A DNA stretch of 10,565 nucleotides, from NCBI GenBank assembly GCA_946544695.1, contig CAMNMO010000075.1:1-10565 (forward strand), written 5' to 3'. This stretch comes from an uncultured Ruminococcus sp. (GTDB lineage: Bacteria > Bacillota > Clostridia > Oscillospirales > Ruminococcaceae). Made by a program: the position numbers and the translations under genes. Shown here in pieces: positions 1-6,526 of this stretch (the first letter of the stretch is position 1; every line of letters starts with the position of its first letter). The notes below the pieces were generated by a model that had not been told where the DNA came from, did no database searches, and was given only the letters and a program-made list of their open reading frames with translations.

Positions 1-22
1 CATTCAAGATAGGAGGATAAAC

Positions 23-562
23 ATGACACTTTACGAAATATCGGACGGTTTTCGTGCGCTGTACGATCAGCTGGACGACATGATCGAGGACGAAGAACTG
101 ACAGATGAACAGCGTGAGGATATGCAGCAGGCATGGTTCGACACCCTTGAGGGCATTGAAGCCGAGTTCGAGGAAAAGGCTGAGAATGTGGCTTGCTTCA
201 TCAAGGTGCTGAAAGGCGAGGTCGATATGATGGCGGCAGAAGAAAAGGTGCTTGCCGCCAGACGCAGGAGCAGAGAAAAGCGCATCGAGAGCCTAAAAAA
301 CTATCTTCTGGGCAGAATGGACGCTGTACACCTGAAAAAGATAGACCGCCCGAAAGCAAGGATATCCACAAGGAACAATGCGGAGAGCGTGGCGATAGAT
401 GACCCGATGGGCTTCATATTGTGGGCGCAGGAACACAATGACAGCCTGCTGAGGTACAAAGAACCCGAGATCAACAAGATCGAGGTCAAACAGGCTTTGC
501 AGGAGGGCGGCTGTCTCCCGCACTGCCATTTGCAGAGAACACGTTCGGTGATAATAAAGTGA
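23..562 (+). CDS. Siphovirus Gp157-family protein
   Basis: This 179-residue acidic, helical protein matches the Siphovirus Gp157 family, usually the first gene of early recombination/replication operons in Gram-positive phages. The family has been linked to phage resistance in streptococci, but its biochemical role is not settled. What is seen: an N-terminal segment starting MTLYEISDGFRALYDQL, a long charged coiled-coil-like stretch at about residues 25-95 rich in E, D, K and R, and a C-terminal beta-rich part with the family pattern of a proline/lysine/valine block (YKEPEINKIEVKQAL, near residues 144-158) and a terminal IIK. The start is fixed by AGGAGG at 11-16, six bases before the ATG. 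The next gene follows after 13 bases. The C-terminal tail is cysteine-rich (GGCLPHCHLQ), which is less usual for the family, but it stays in frame with the expected end. Confidence 0.85.
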   Translation: MTLYEISDGFRALYDQLDDMIEDEELTDEQREDMQQAWFDTLEGIEAEFEEKAENVACFIKVLKGEVDMMAAEEKVLAARRRSREKRIESLKNYLLGRMDAVHLKKIDRPKARISTRNNAESVAIDDPMGFILWAQEHNDSLLRYKEPEINKIEVKQALQEGGCLPHCHLQRTRSVIIK

Positions 563-575
563 GAGGTGAAACAAA

Positions 576-1460
576 ATGGTAGAATTTTCAGCAGTCACAA
601 GGGCAAAGTCAAAGGCGAGAATAGCACTGATAGGTCCTTCGGGAGCAGGTAAGACACTCTCTGCGCTGTATCTTGCATACGGCATTACAGGCGATTGGAG
701 CAAGATAGCTCTGATAGATACCGAACATGAACGTGGACGTTTCTATGCTGAACGTTCAGATCTTGATACCGGAGCATTTCTCTATGCACCTCTGACACCG
801 CCTTACACAGCTGACAGATATATCGACTATGTTCAGTCGGCGGCAAAAGCGGTGGGCGAAGATGGTGTGGTGATCGTAGACAGCTTCTCCCATGCGTGGG
901 ACAACGAGGGCGGTGTACTGGATTTCAAGTCGCAGGTAGCCCAGAGGACAGGCAAAAACGAGTATACTGCATGGGACGAAGCAGGCAAAGTGCAGAACAA
1001 GCTGGTAAACAGCCTGCTTTCGGTAAACTGCCACACTATAATAACCATGCGCACCAAAATGGCTTATGCGATGGAACTTAACGACAAAGGCAAGAATGTG
1101 CCCGTCAAGATAGGGCTTGCACCTGTACAGAGAGAGAATACCGAGTACGAATTTGACATCTGCTTGCAGATAAACCGTGAGCATATAGCCGCTGCATCTA
1201 AGGACACTACTTTTCTTGACAAGTGGTCAGGGGTCATCACTCCCGAACTCGGCAAACAGCTGAGAGAATTTCTCGAACAGGGTGAAGAACTCCCTCGCTG
1301 TGCAGACTGCGGAAGCACGATAATGTCCGACGGCAAGCGCACCGTACAGCAGATAATCGAGGGCAGTAAGAAAGCTTACGGCAGACAGCTTTGTATGAAG
1401 TGCGTTAAGAAGAAAGTTAAGGAGGCAAAGAATGCCAAGTCTGAGACCGTATCAGAATGA
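576..1460 (+). CDS. Sak4-like RecA-fold ATPase (AAA_24 type) with C-terminal zinc finger
   Basis: This is a phage nucleotide-binding protein of the RecA/RAD51-core type often called Sak4-like. Related proteins promote single-strand annealing during phage recombination, usually together with an SSB encoded nearby. Seen: Walker A GPSGAGKT at residues 20-27, a LIDTEHERGR strand at 46-55, and Walker B VVIVDSFSHAW at 98-108. Beyond the ATPase core is a probable zinc knuckle with C242-x2-C245 and C273-x2-C276, followed by a basic lysine-rich tail. A GAGAGGTG ribosome binding site at 561-568 supports the ATG. The 3' end overlaps the helicase gene by 29 bases in another frame. The ATPase assignment is firm; the annealing function is inferred from family and from the SSB-like gene at 3125-3712. 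Confidence 0.85.
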   Translation: MVEFSAVTRAKSKARIALIGPSGAGKTLSALYLAYGITGDWSKIALIDTEHERGRFYAERSDLDTGAFLYAPLTPPYTADRYIDYVQSAAKAVGEDGVVIVDSFSHAWDNEGGVLDFKSQVAQRTGKNEYTAWDEAGKVQNKLVNSLLSVNCHTIITMRTKMAYAMELNDKGKNVPVKIGLAPVQRENTEYEFDICLQINREHIAAASKDTTFLDKWSGVITPELGKQLREFLEQGEELPRCADCGSTIMSDGKRTVQQIIEGSKKAYGRQLCMKCVKKKVKEAKNAKSETVSE

Positions 1461-2769
1461 CCTTGTTGAGAAAGTCCGTCAGGCGTGGCGGCAGGGTGCA
1501 AGGGCGCCATGCATCGTCCTGCCCTGCGGCGGCGGGAAATCCTGCATAGTGGCTGAAATGGCAAGGCGCACGACCTTCGGGGGCAAGCGGGTATTATTTC
1601 TTGTACATCGGCGGGAACTGGTGGAGCAGATAGTGCATACCTTCCGCAGATGGGGCGTGCTGATGGACTTATGCGATGTGATGATGGTGCAGACAGCCAC
1701 CCGCCGCCTGCACAAGCTGAAAAAGCCCGCACTTATCATCACCGATGAGAACCACCACAGCCTTGCTCAGACTTACAGGCGCATATACGACTACTTCGCC
1801 GCAGTGCCGAGAGTGGGTGTTACAGCAACGCCTGTCCGCCTGAACGGTGACGGTCTGGGCGACGTGAACGACAGGCTGATAGTCGGGGTGACGGCTAAGT
1901 GGCTGATAGAAAACGGCTGTCTTGCGCCTTATGACTACTACGCACCCGATGTGGCAGATCTGACAGGTCTGCACACACAGCGGGGTGAGTATGTGGCGGC
2001 AGACATCGAAAAAGCCATGATAAAGAACACCGTTTTCGGGGACGTGATAAAGTACTACCGACAGTTTGCGGCGGGCAAAAAGGCGGTCTGCTACTGCGCA
2101 AGCATAAAGCATTCGCAGGCAACGGCAGACACTTTCAGCGCAAACGGCATACCTGCCGCCCACATAGACGGCACGACCCCGAAAGCAGAGCGTGACCGTA
2201 TCATAGCGGATTTCCGCAGGGGCAAGGTGCAAGTACTTTGCAACGTTGACCTCATCAGCGAGGGCTTTGATGTACCCGACTGCGAGTGTGCCATACTCCT
2301 GCGCCCCACCAAGAGCCTGACACTGTACATTCAGCAGAGCATGAGGTGTATGCGTTATCGGGCAGGCAAGCGGGCAGTCATAATCGACCATGTGGGCAAC
2401 TACGCAAGGCACGGTATGCCCGATGATGACCGTGAGTGGACGCTCGACAAAAAGCCGAAACAGCAGAAAAAACAGCAGGCAGAGCAAAAACCTGTGCGCC
2501 AGTGCCCCGAATGTTTCTTTACTTTCGGGATAACTCCCGGTCAGCGGGTGACGCACTGCCCTCACTGCGGGTATGTGTTCCCCGTCAAGGAGCGTGAGCT
2601 TGAAACGGACAACAGCGTGGGGCTTGTCAAGGTGGAGGGCTTCAAACTGGACTTATCTTCGCCCAACGACTGCACCACATATCCCGAGCTGCTGGAGTAT
2701 GCTAAGGCTCACGGCTACAAAGCGGGCTGGGCTTATTATCAGGCTAAGCGGAGAGGGCTGATAGCATGA
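1432..2769 (+). CDS. SF2 DEAD/DEAH-box helicase with zinc ribbon
   Basis: This 445-residue superfamily 2 helicase is of the kind found in phage replication modules, where it would unwind or remodel DNA at forks or recombination intermediates. Seen in order: Q-motif-like LRPYQNDLVEKV (4-15), Walker A PCGGGKS (31-37), motif Ia LVHRRELV (57-64), motif II DENHH (105-109), motif III GVTATP (129-134), the second RecA lobe with HIDGTTPKAERD and DLISEGFDVPDCE, and motif VI QQSMRCMR. A C-terminal zinc ribbon uses C358, C361, C376 and C379, followed by a small C-terminal domain. Motif II has N in place of the usual A of DEAHH, and motif VI has M in place of the usual G of QxxGRxxR; both keep the catalytic acid and arginines. 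AAGGAGG at 1419-1425 fixes the start inside the preceding gene. The stop overlaps the nuclease start as ATGA. Confidence 0.93.
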   Translation: MPSLRPYQNDLVEKVRQAWRQGARAPCIVLPCGGGKSCIVAEMARRTTFGGKRVLFLVHRRELVEQIVHTFRRWGVLMDLCDVMMVQTATRRLHKLKKPALIITDENHHSLAQTYRRIYDYFAAVPRVGVTATPVRLNGDGLGDVNDRLIVGVTAKWLIENGCLAPYDYYAPDVADLTGLHTQRGEYVAADIEKAMIKNTVFGDVIKYYRQFAAGKKAVCYCASIKHSQATADTFSANGIPAAHIDGTTPKAERDRIIADFRRGKVQVLCNVDLISEGFDVPDCECAILLRPTKSLTLYIQQSMRCMRYRAGKRAVIIDHVGNYARHGMPDDDREWTLDKKPKQQKKQQAEQKPVRQCPECFFTFGITPGQRVTHCPHCGYVFPVKERELETDNSVGLVKVEGFKLDLSSPNDCTTYPELLEYAKAHGYKAGWAYYQAKRRGLIA

Positions 2770-3119
2770 CAGAAGAACACAGGATACAGAATGAGATACG
2801 CATAGCGGTATCGGATAAGTGCGTGATATTCCGCACGAATGCAGGTGACTTCTGGCAGGGAGATATTGTATATTCAAGAGAATTCAAACAGAACGTACTA
2901 ATAAACCTTCGCCGTGTAGAAGGTCTGCCTGACGGATATTCAGATCTTTCGGGTGTGAGGGTATCAGACGGTAAAGCAGTTTTTATCGAAGTCAAGACCG
3001 CTAAGGGCAGGGCTTCGGACAAACAGAAGAAGTTCATAAAACGTATGCGTGAATGCGGTGCTGTGGCGGGTATCTGCCGCAGTGCAGAGGACGCAGTGAA
3101 ACTAATAACGGAGGGCTAA
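2766..3119 (+). CDS. VRR-NUC domain nuclease
   Basis: This 117-residue stand-alone VRR-NUC protein belongs to the PD-(D/E)XK nuclease fold. Single-domain VRR-NUC proteins from phages cleave structured DNA such as Holliday-junction-like intermediates. The active-site pattern is visible: E10 in the first helix, GLPDGYSDLSG with D60 at residues 53-63, and the core FIEVKTAKGRASDKQ with E75-x-K77 and Q87. The rest is a short C-terminal helix, so the protein consists of the domain alone, as is typical. Its ATG overlaps the helicase stop (ATGA, 2766-2769), which points to translational coupling and a shared job in processing replication or recombination intermediates. It is followed six bases later by the DUF669 gene. 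Confidence 0.9.
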   Translation: MTEEHRIQNEIRIAVSDKCVIFRTNAGDFWQGDIVYSREFKQNVLINLRRVEGLPDGYSDLSGVRVSDGKAVFIEVKTAKGRASDKQKKFIKRMRECGAVAGICRSAEDAVKLITEG

Positions 3120-3124
3120 ACATC

Positions 3125-3712
3125 ATGGGATTTAAGAACGATTTTTCACAGGCTGATAACGGCAATATCAAACCCGAGGGCGATTATGAGTGCATCATAA
3201 CCGCTGTCGAGGAAAAGACAAACAAAAACGGCAAGACCAAGCTGGGTGTGCAGATGGTCATACGCAACGATGTACAGGGACAGAAGTACGGCAACGCCAT
3301 GCTGTTCTACGACATCTGGAAGCGCAGAGAGCCCACGCAGATGGATATGCAGGTGGGCGGCTATGGTTTTTCGCAGGTGATGAGTCTTGGCAAGGCGGCG
3401 GGTCTGCCTGACGGCAAGGACTATGCAAATCTTAAAGAATACTGCGAGGACCTGCTGAACAGGTGCGTCATCGCACATCTCGAACATGAGGACTATAACG
3501 GCAGTACGCAGGAAAGGGTCAGGTGGCTGAACCCCACCAGACACCCCGAATGCAAACACGTTTTCAAGAAAAAGGACGGCACGAACTACGGCGGACAGAC
3601 CTTCGCTGTGCCTAAGCAGAATGAGAGCTTTGCACAGCAGTCTGCACCTGCGGGTCTCGGTGACCTGTCCGACTTTGAGGACGTGCTGAGCGATGACGGT
3701 GTTCCGTTTTAA
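3125..3712 (+). CDS. DUF669 family protein, probable ssDNA-binding protein
   Basis: This 195-residue protein starts MGFKNDFSQADNGNIKPEGD and matches the DUF669 pattern of phage replication operons. I start it at 3125, not at an upstream in-frame ATG (3053), because CGGAGGG at 3109-3115 sits nine bases before it and the family consensus begins there. The N-terminal two thirds (about residues 15-140) is a beta-rich core (EGDYECIITAVEE..., KLGVQMVIRND) that looks like an OB-type strand pattern. The C-terminal 40 residues are low-complexity and end in the acidic tip DLSDFEDVLSDDGVPF, closely like the interaction tail of bacterial SSB (acidic residues, then PF). An ssDNA-binding role is an inference from that tail and the neighbours: Sak4-like ATPase, helicase, nuclease and primase. 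It is the last gene before the 344-nt non-coding region. Confidence 0.85.
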   Translation: MGFKNDFSQADNGNIKPEGDYECIITAVEEKTNKNGKTKLGVQMVIRNDVQGQKYGNAMLFYDIWKRREPTQMDMQVGGYGFSQVMSLGKAAGLPDGKDYANLKEYCEDLLNRCVIAHLEHEDYNGSTQERVRWLNPTRHPECKHVFKKKDGTNYGGQTFAVPKQNESFAQQSAPAGLGDLSDFEDVLSDDGVPF

Positions 3713-3718
3713 TGCACA

Positions 3719-3763
3719 AAAAATCATGCAGCAGAACTGTATAAAGATATGATTTTTGTTTTT
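3719..3763 (+). terminator. Weak A/T-rich hairpin with T-run after DUF669 gene
   Basis: AAAAATCAT (3719-3727) pairs perfectly with ATGATTTTT (3749-3757) around a 21-nt loop, and a further run GTTTTT follows. Its place, seven bases after the stop codon, fits an intrinsic terminator, but the stem is A/T-rich and weak, so it may only partly stop transcription. Confidence 0.35.
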
Positions 3764-3782
3764 ACTGAGACTAATTTCATTA

Positions 3783-3808
3783 AAAGTTGCATAAAAACGT
3801 GCAACTTT
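3783..3808. repeat. 9-bp inverted repeat AAAGTTGCA / TGCAACTTT
   Basis: Perfect 9-bp arms are separated by 8 nt (TAAAAACG). No T-run follows on either strand, so a protein-binding operator or an origin element is more likely than a terminator. No matching copy was noticed elsewhere in the window. Confidence 0.4.
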
Positions 3809-3840
3809 CGGGCGGTAGAACGCTGATGGTAGAAAGACTC

Positions 3841-3859
3841 TTTCAATTCATAATTGAAA
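3841..3859. repeat. 8-bp palindrome TTTCAATT / AATTGAAA
   Basis: Perfect 8-bp arms flank a 3-nt CAT centre. A/T-rich operator-like symmetry of this size is common for dimeric phage repressors. The centre contains CATAAT, close to a -10 box, but no good -35 lies at a suitable distance, so I do not call a promoter. Confidence 0.35.
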
Positions 3860-3909
3860 AACTGAGTAAGCACATACACAACCCCGAAAGCATGCCAAAG
3901 AGCGAGGAG

Positions 3910-3996
3910 CTTTTGTGCCTTTAAAGTTTTTTTGTGCCCGTAGGGAGGTACGACCGAAGGGTGCAAAAAAATCTTTAAGTTTCTCAGGCACAAAAG
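3910..3996 (+). other. Long imperfect stem-loop (about 30 bp), structured RNA or repeat element
   Basis: As RNA, three stacked helices form one rod: CTTTTGTGCCT (3910-3920) with AGGCACAAAAG (3986-3996), 11 bp perfect; TTAAAG (3921-3926) with CTTTAA (3973-3978), 6 bp; and 3927-3939 with 3959-3971, 13 bp including two G-U pairs. There is a 7-nt bulge (3979-3985), a single T bulge (3972) and a 19-nt apical loop with the short hairpin GGT-ACG-ACC. The motif TTTTGTGCC occurs twice directly (3911-3919, 3930-3938) and once inverted. It could be a leader regulating the primase gene, a small RNA, or a copy of a repeated intergenic element. The pairing is directly seen; the function is unknown. Confidence 0.5.
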
Positions 3997-4011
3997 TCTG
4001 AGCGTGGGGGT

Positions 4012-4033
4012 ATGGGGGCTTCGCCCCCATTTA
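4012..4033 (+). terminator. GC-rich hairpin ahead of primase gene, possible attenuator
   Basis: ATGGGGGC (4012-4019) pairs with GCCCCCAT (4023-4030) around the 3-nt loop TTC, and TTT follows. The very stable stem ends only 11 bases before the AAAGGGG ribosome binding site of the primase gene. A short T-run makes it at best a weak terminator; it could instead attenuate transcription or block ribosome entry. Confidence 0.4.
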
Positions 4034-4056
4034 AAATCAGAAAGGGGAAATGTTTT

Positions 4057-6360
4057 ATGAACAATAATACTTATCAGGCGATACCGCAGGAACTTCGCTG
4101 CCTGCCCAACTGGGTCTGCTGGCAGGCGGTACAGGACGAACGCTCGCACTCGGGTGTGAGCAAAAGACCCATTGACCCTAAGACCGGTAATTTCGCAAAG
4201 TCGAACGACCCGTCTACATGGGCGGATCTTGACACCGCAGTGCAGGCGGCGCAGAAATGGTCGGGCATAGGCTTCATGTTCAGCGGCAGCGGGTGCTTCG
4301 GTGTGGATCTGGACGACATCGCAGAAGAACTGCAAAGCTACCGTGACGGCAGCGGGGGCATAGTCACCGAGTTTGTAAATGCTTTGCAAAGCTATGCGGA
4401 AGTCAGCCAGTCTGGGACAGGCATACATATCATCTGCAAGGGCAGCCTGCCGAAAGGCGGGCGCAGGCGGGGCAAGGTGGAGATGTACGACAGCGGCAGA
4501 TTTTTCGTGATGACAGGTCAGCCCATAAGCGAGTATGCCGAAGTGGCGGAATGCAGTGAGCGCATTCGCCCGCTGCATGAAAAGTACATCGGCGGCGGCA
4601 AAGAACCGACTGCCGGTATCAGGCAGACAACCGCACTTCCGCAGACCGCAGACGAGATCCTCAGAGCGGCGGCAAACTCAAAGAACGGTGCTAAGTTCAA
4701 GGCGCTCTATTCGGGAGATATCTCGGGCTATTCATCACAGTCTGAGGCTGACATGGCGCTGTGCAATATGCTGGCGTTCTGGACAGGCTGTGACGCTCAG
4801 AAGATGGACGCCATGTTCCGTGCATCGGGGCTTATGCGGGAAAAGTGGGACAGAAAGCAGTCGGGCAGTACCTACGGCGCACTGACGGTGCAGAAAGCCA
4901 TAGCAGGCTGCACTGAGGTCTATCGTGGTACAAAAACAGACTTCCGTGCCAATATAGGCGGGCAGAACAGCCCGCTCATCAGCGTGGGCGAACCCGAGCG
5001 GGCAGAAAAGCAAAGGCTGTACAGCTTCGATGATACAGGCAACGCACAGCGTTTCTGTGACCTGTTCGGGGACAAGGTAAGGTACAGCTACACCGACAAG
5101 CGCTGGCTCTACTACGACGGACGCAAGTGGTGTACGGACATGACAGGCACTATCGGCAGACTGGCTGACAAGTCGGTGGAGGCTATGGCGGCAGAAGCTC
5201 AGGCGTATGCCGAGATAGATGCGGCTGAGGGCGGCGATATGACAGAGAAATTCCAGAAGCATATCAAGGCGAGCAGGTCGAACAGGTCAAAGAAGGCAAT
5301 GCTCAGCGAAGCCATGCACTATATGCCCATAATGCCCTCCCAGATGGACAGGCACAAGGGACACATCAACACCCCTGCGGGAGTGATAGAGCTGAAAACA
5401 GGCAGGATAATCGAGCATTCACCCGAACACTATTTTTCAAAGCTGACAAACGCAGAATACGACCTGCACGCAGAATGCCCGCTGTGGCTGAAATTTCTGG
5501 AGGACATATTTGCAGGCGACAAGGACCTTATCAGGTATGTGCAGAAGGCTGTGGGCTACTCGCTCAGCGGTTCTACCGCCGAGCAGTGTATGTTCTTTCT
5601 GCTGGGTTCGGGGCGCAACGGCAAGTCAACTTTCATTGAGGTCATACGGGATATTTTCGGAGATTACGCCAGCAACATACAGCCCGAGTCCATAATGGTC
5701 AGGCGTTCGGGCGGTTCGGCTATAAACTCAGATATAGCGAGGTTAAAAGGAGCAAGGCTCGTCACCTGCTCAGAGCCCAACGAGGGCGCAAGGCTCAACG
5801 AGGGTCTGATAAAACAGCTGACAGGCGGCGACCCTGTGACGGCACGTAAGCTGTACGGTGAGGAGTTTGAGTTCCAGCCCGAATTCAAGCTGTGGGTCAG
5901 CACCAACCACAAGCCTATCATCAGGGGCACGGATATAGGCGTGTGGCGGCGTATACACCTGATACCCTTCAACGTGCAGATACCCGAAAGCAAGGTAGAC
6001 CGTCAGCTGAAATACAAGCTGGAGGGCGAACTGACAGGCATATTCCGCTGGGCGGTGGACGGCTGTCTGCTGTACCGCAAAGAGGGTCTGCGCATGCCGA
6101 AGATAATGCAGGACAGCGTAAAGGAATACCACCGTGAAATGGACGTGCTTTCGGCGTTCATCGAGGACTGCTGTACCGAAGGCAAGGGTCTGAGCGTGCA
6201 GTCAAGCCAGCTCTACGCCGCATATTTAAAGTGGGCAGAGCAGGGTAAGGAGTACACCATGAGTGCAACGAAATTTTCTATGGAGATCGCAAAGCGCTAT
6301 GAAAAGGTCAAGCTGAGAAGCGGCATTCACTTTAACGGACTTGCACTGCTGCGAGGGTAG
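4057..6360 (+). CDS. Primase-polymerase / SF3 helicase (NrS-1/D5 type)
   Basis: This 767-residue replication initiator combines primer synthesis and DNA unwinding. The N-terminal AEP-like primase-polymerase domain shows FGVDLDD with D84 and D86, SGTGIHI (119-125) and EMYDSGRFF (142-150). Residues about 213-275 (LYSGDISGY...SEADMALCNMLAFW...YGAL) match the NrS-1-type helicase-binding domain. The C-terminal D5_N/SF3 helicase follows, with Walker A GSGRNGKST (517-525), Walker B-like LVTCSE with E573, sensor STNHK (615-619) and arginine-finger segment GVWRRIHLIPF near 628. I start at 4057 because AAAGGGG lies at 4041-4047; an upstream in-frame ATG at 4012 falls inside a strong hairpin without a good ribosome site. 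No separate DNA polymerase is seen in the window. An iteron-like inverted repeat directly follows the gene. Confidence 0.93.
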   Translation: MNNNTYQAIPQELRCLPNWVCWQAVQDERSHSGVSKRPIDPKTGNFAKSNDPSTWADLDTAVQAAQKWSGIGFMFSGSGCFGVDLDDIAEELQSYRDGSGGIVTEFVNALQSYAEVSQSGTGIHIICKGSLPKGGRRRGKVEMYDSGRFFVMTGQPISEYAEVAECSERIRPLHEKYIGGGKEPTAGIRQTTALPQTADEILRAAANSKNGAKFKALYSGDISGYSSQSEADMALCNMLAFWTGCDAQKMDAMFRASGLMREKWDRKQSGSTYGALTVQKAIAGCTEVYRGTKTDFRANIGGQNSPLISVGEPERAEKQRLYSFDDTGNAQRFCDLFGDKVRYSYTDKRWLYYDGRKWCTDMTGTIGRLADKSVEAMAAEAQAYAEIDAAEGGDMTEKFQKHIKASRSNRSKKAMLSEAMHYMPIMPSQMDRHKGHINTPAGVIELKTGRIIEHSPEHYFSKLTNAEYDLHAECPLWLKFLEDIFAGDKDLIRYVQKAVGYSLSGSTAEQCMFFLLGSGRNGKSTFIEVIRDIFGDYASNIQPESIMVRRSGGSAINSDIARLKGARLVTCSEPNEGARLNEGLIKQLTGGDPVTARKLYGEEFEFQPEFKLWVSTNHKPIIRGTDIGVWRRIHLIPFNVQIPESKVDRQLKYKLEGELTGIFRWAVDGCLLYRKEGLRMPKIMQDSVKEYHREMDVLSAFIEDCCTEGKGLSVQSSQLYAAYLKWAEQGKEYTMSATKFSMEIAKRYEKVKLRSGIHFNGLALLRG

Positions 6361-6363
6361 GGC

Positions 6364-6392
6364 TGTGCAGGGTTGTGCAGGGTTTGCAGGGT
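6364..6392 (+). repeat. Left iteron arm: TGTGCAGGGT x2 plus degenerate unit
   Basis: TGTGCAGGGT occurs at 6364-6373 and 6374-6383, followed by TTGCAGGGT at 6384-6392, which has lost one base. Positions 6364-6384 are perfectly complementary to 6458-6478. Confidence 0.85.
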
Positions 6393-6457
6393 TTTTATAT
6401 TCCTTTCACATGAGAAAATAAATAAATATATATAAAGAAGTGTTGCAAAACGCCTTC

Positions 6458-6478
6458 AACCCTGCACAACCCTGCACA
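6458..6478 (-). repeat. Right iteron arm: two inverted TGTGCAGGGT units
   Basis: ACCCTGCACA occurs at 6459-6468 and 6469-6478, the inverse of the left arm. With the adjoining A at 6458 it forms a perfect 21-bp inverted repeat with 6364-6384. Confidence 0.85.
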
Positions 6479-6526
6479 AGCGCCTGTTTATGCACTTTGC
6501 GATACTTCCGAAAGGGGGAACATGAT

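Larger units (their letters stand above)
3713..4056 (+). other. 344-nt non-coding region rich in inverted repeats
   Basis: This stretch separates the recombination genes from the primase gene. It has no convincing coding sequence on either strand: the minus-strand reading frames here run antisense into the primase gene and have no family match. It holds five inverted repeats, annotated separately: an A/T-rich hairpin with a T-run right after the DUF669 gene, two short palindromes (3783-3808 and 3841-3859), a ~30-bp imperfect stem (3910-3996), and a GC hairpin (4012-4030) just ahead of the primase ribosome binding site. I see no clear sigma-70 promoter. The region could be a leader with attenuation, an operator cluster, part of an origin, or a host-type intergenic repeat picked up by the phage. 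Confidence 0.7.
6361..6526. other. Candidate replication origin (iteron-like inverted repeat with AT-rich spacer)
   Basis: The 166-nt gap after the primase-helicase gene has two opposed arms of two tandem TGTGCAGGGT units each, plus one degenerate unit. The arms are separated by a 73-nt spacer whose middle (about 6391-6450) is almost pure A/T with a run of TA steps. Iterons beside an A/T-rich unwinding element next to the initiator gene is the usual layout of a phage or plasmid origin. Function is inferred; a large stem-loop ending the primase transcript is the alternative. Confidence 0.5.

Noticed and set aside
485..562. Frameshift at the end of the Gp157 gene, suggested by its cysteine-rich tail
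   Set aside because: The tail still aligns by length and ends in the expected IIK-type strand, and the next ribosome site follows normally.
1669..2565. Minus-strand reading frame of 298 codons opposite the helicase
   Set aside because: The + strand helicase has all its motifs in this stretch; the antisense product has no family features and no sensible ribosome site.
3053..3124. Upstream start for the DUF669 gene
   Set aside because: It lies within the nuclease gene; the family N-terminus and the CGGAGGG site point to 3125.
3841..3859. Sigma-70 promoter with CATAAT as -10
   Set aside because: The only -35-like sequence upstream (CTGATG) matches poorly and is 20 nt away.
3724..4578. Long minus-strand reading frame (284 codons) across the intergenic region and primase 5' end
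   Set aside because: It runs antisense to the conserved primase-polymerase domain, has no recognisable domain and is produced by the GC-rich codon pattern of the + strand gene.
6361..6480. CRISPR-like array
   Set aside because: The units are about 10 bp, directly abutting and partly inverted, with no unique spacers of regular length.
6440..6526. Upstream start for the 142-residue gene
   Set aside because: It would translate the iteron arm into a low-sense peptide; the AAAGGGGG site fits ATG 6527.
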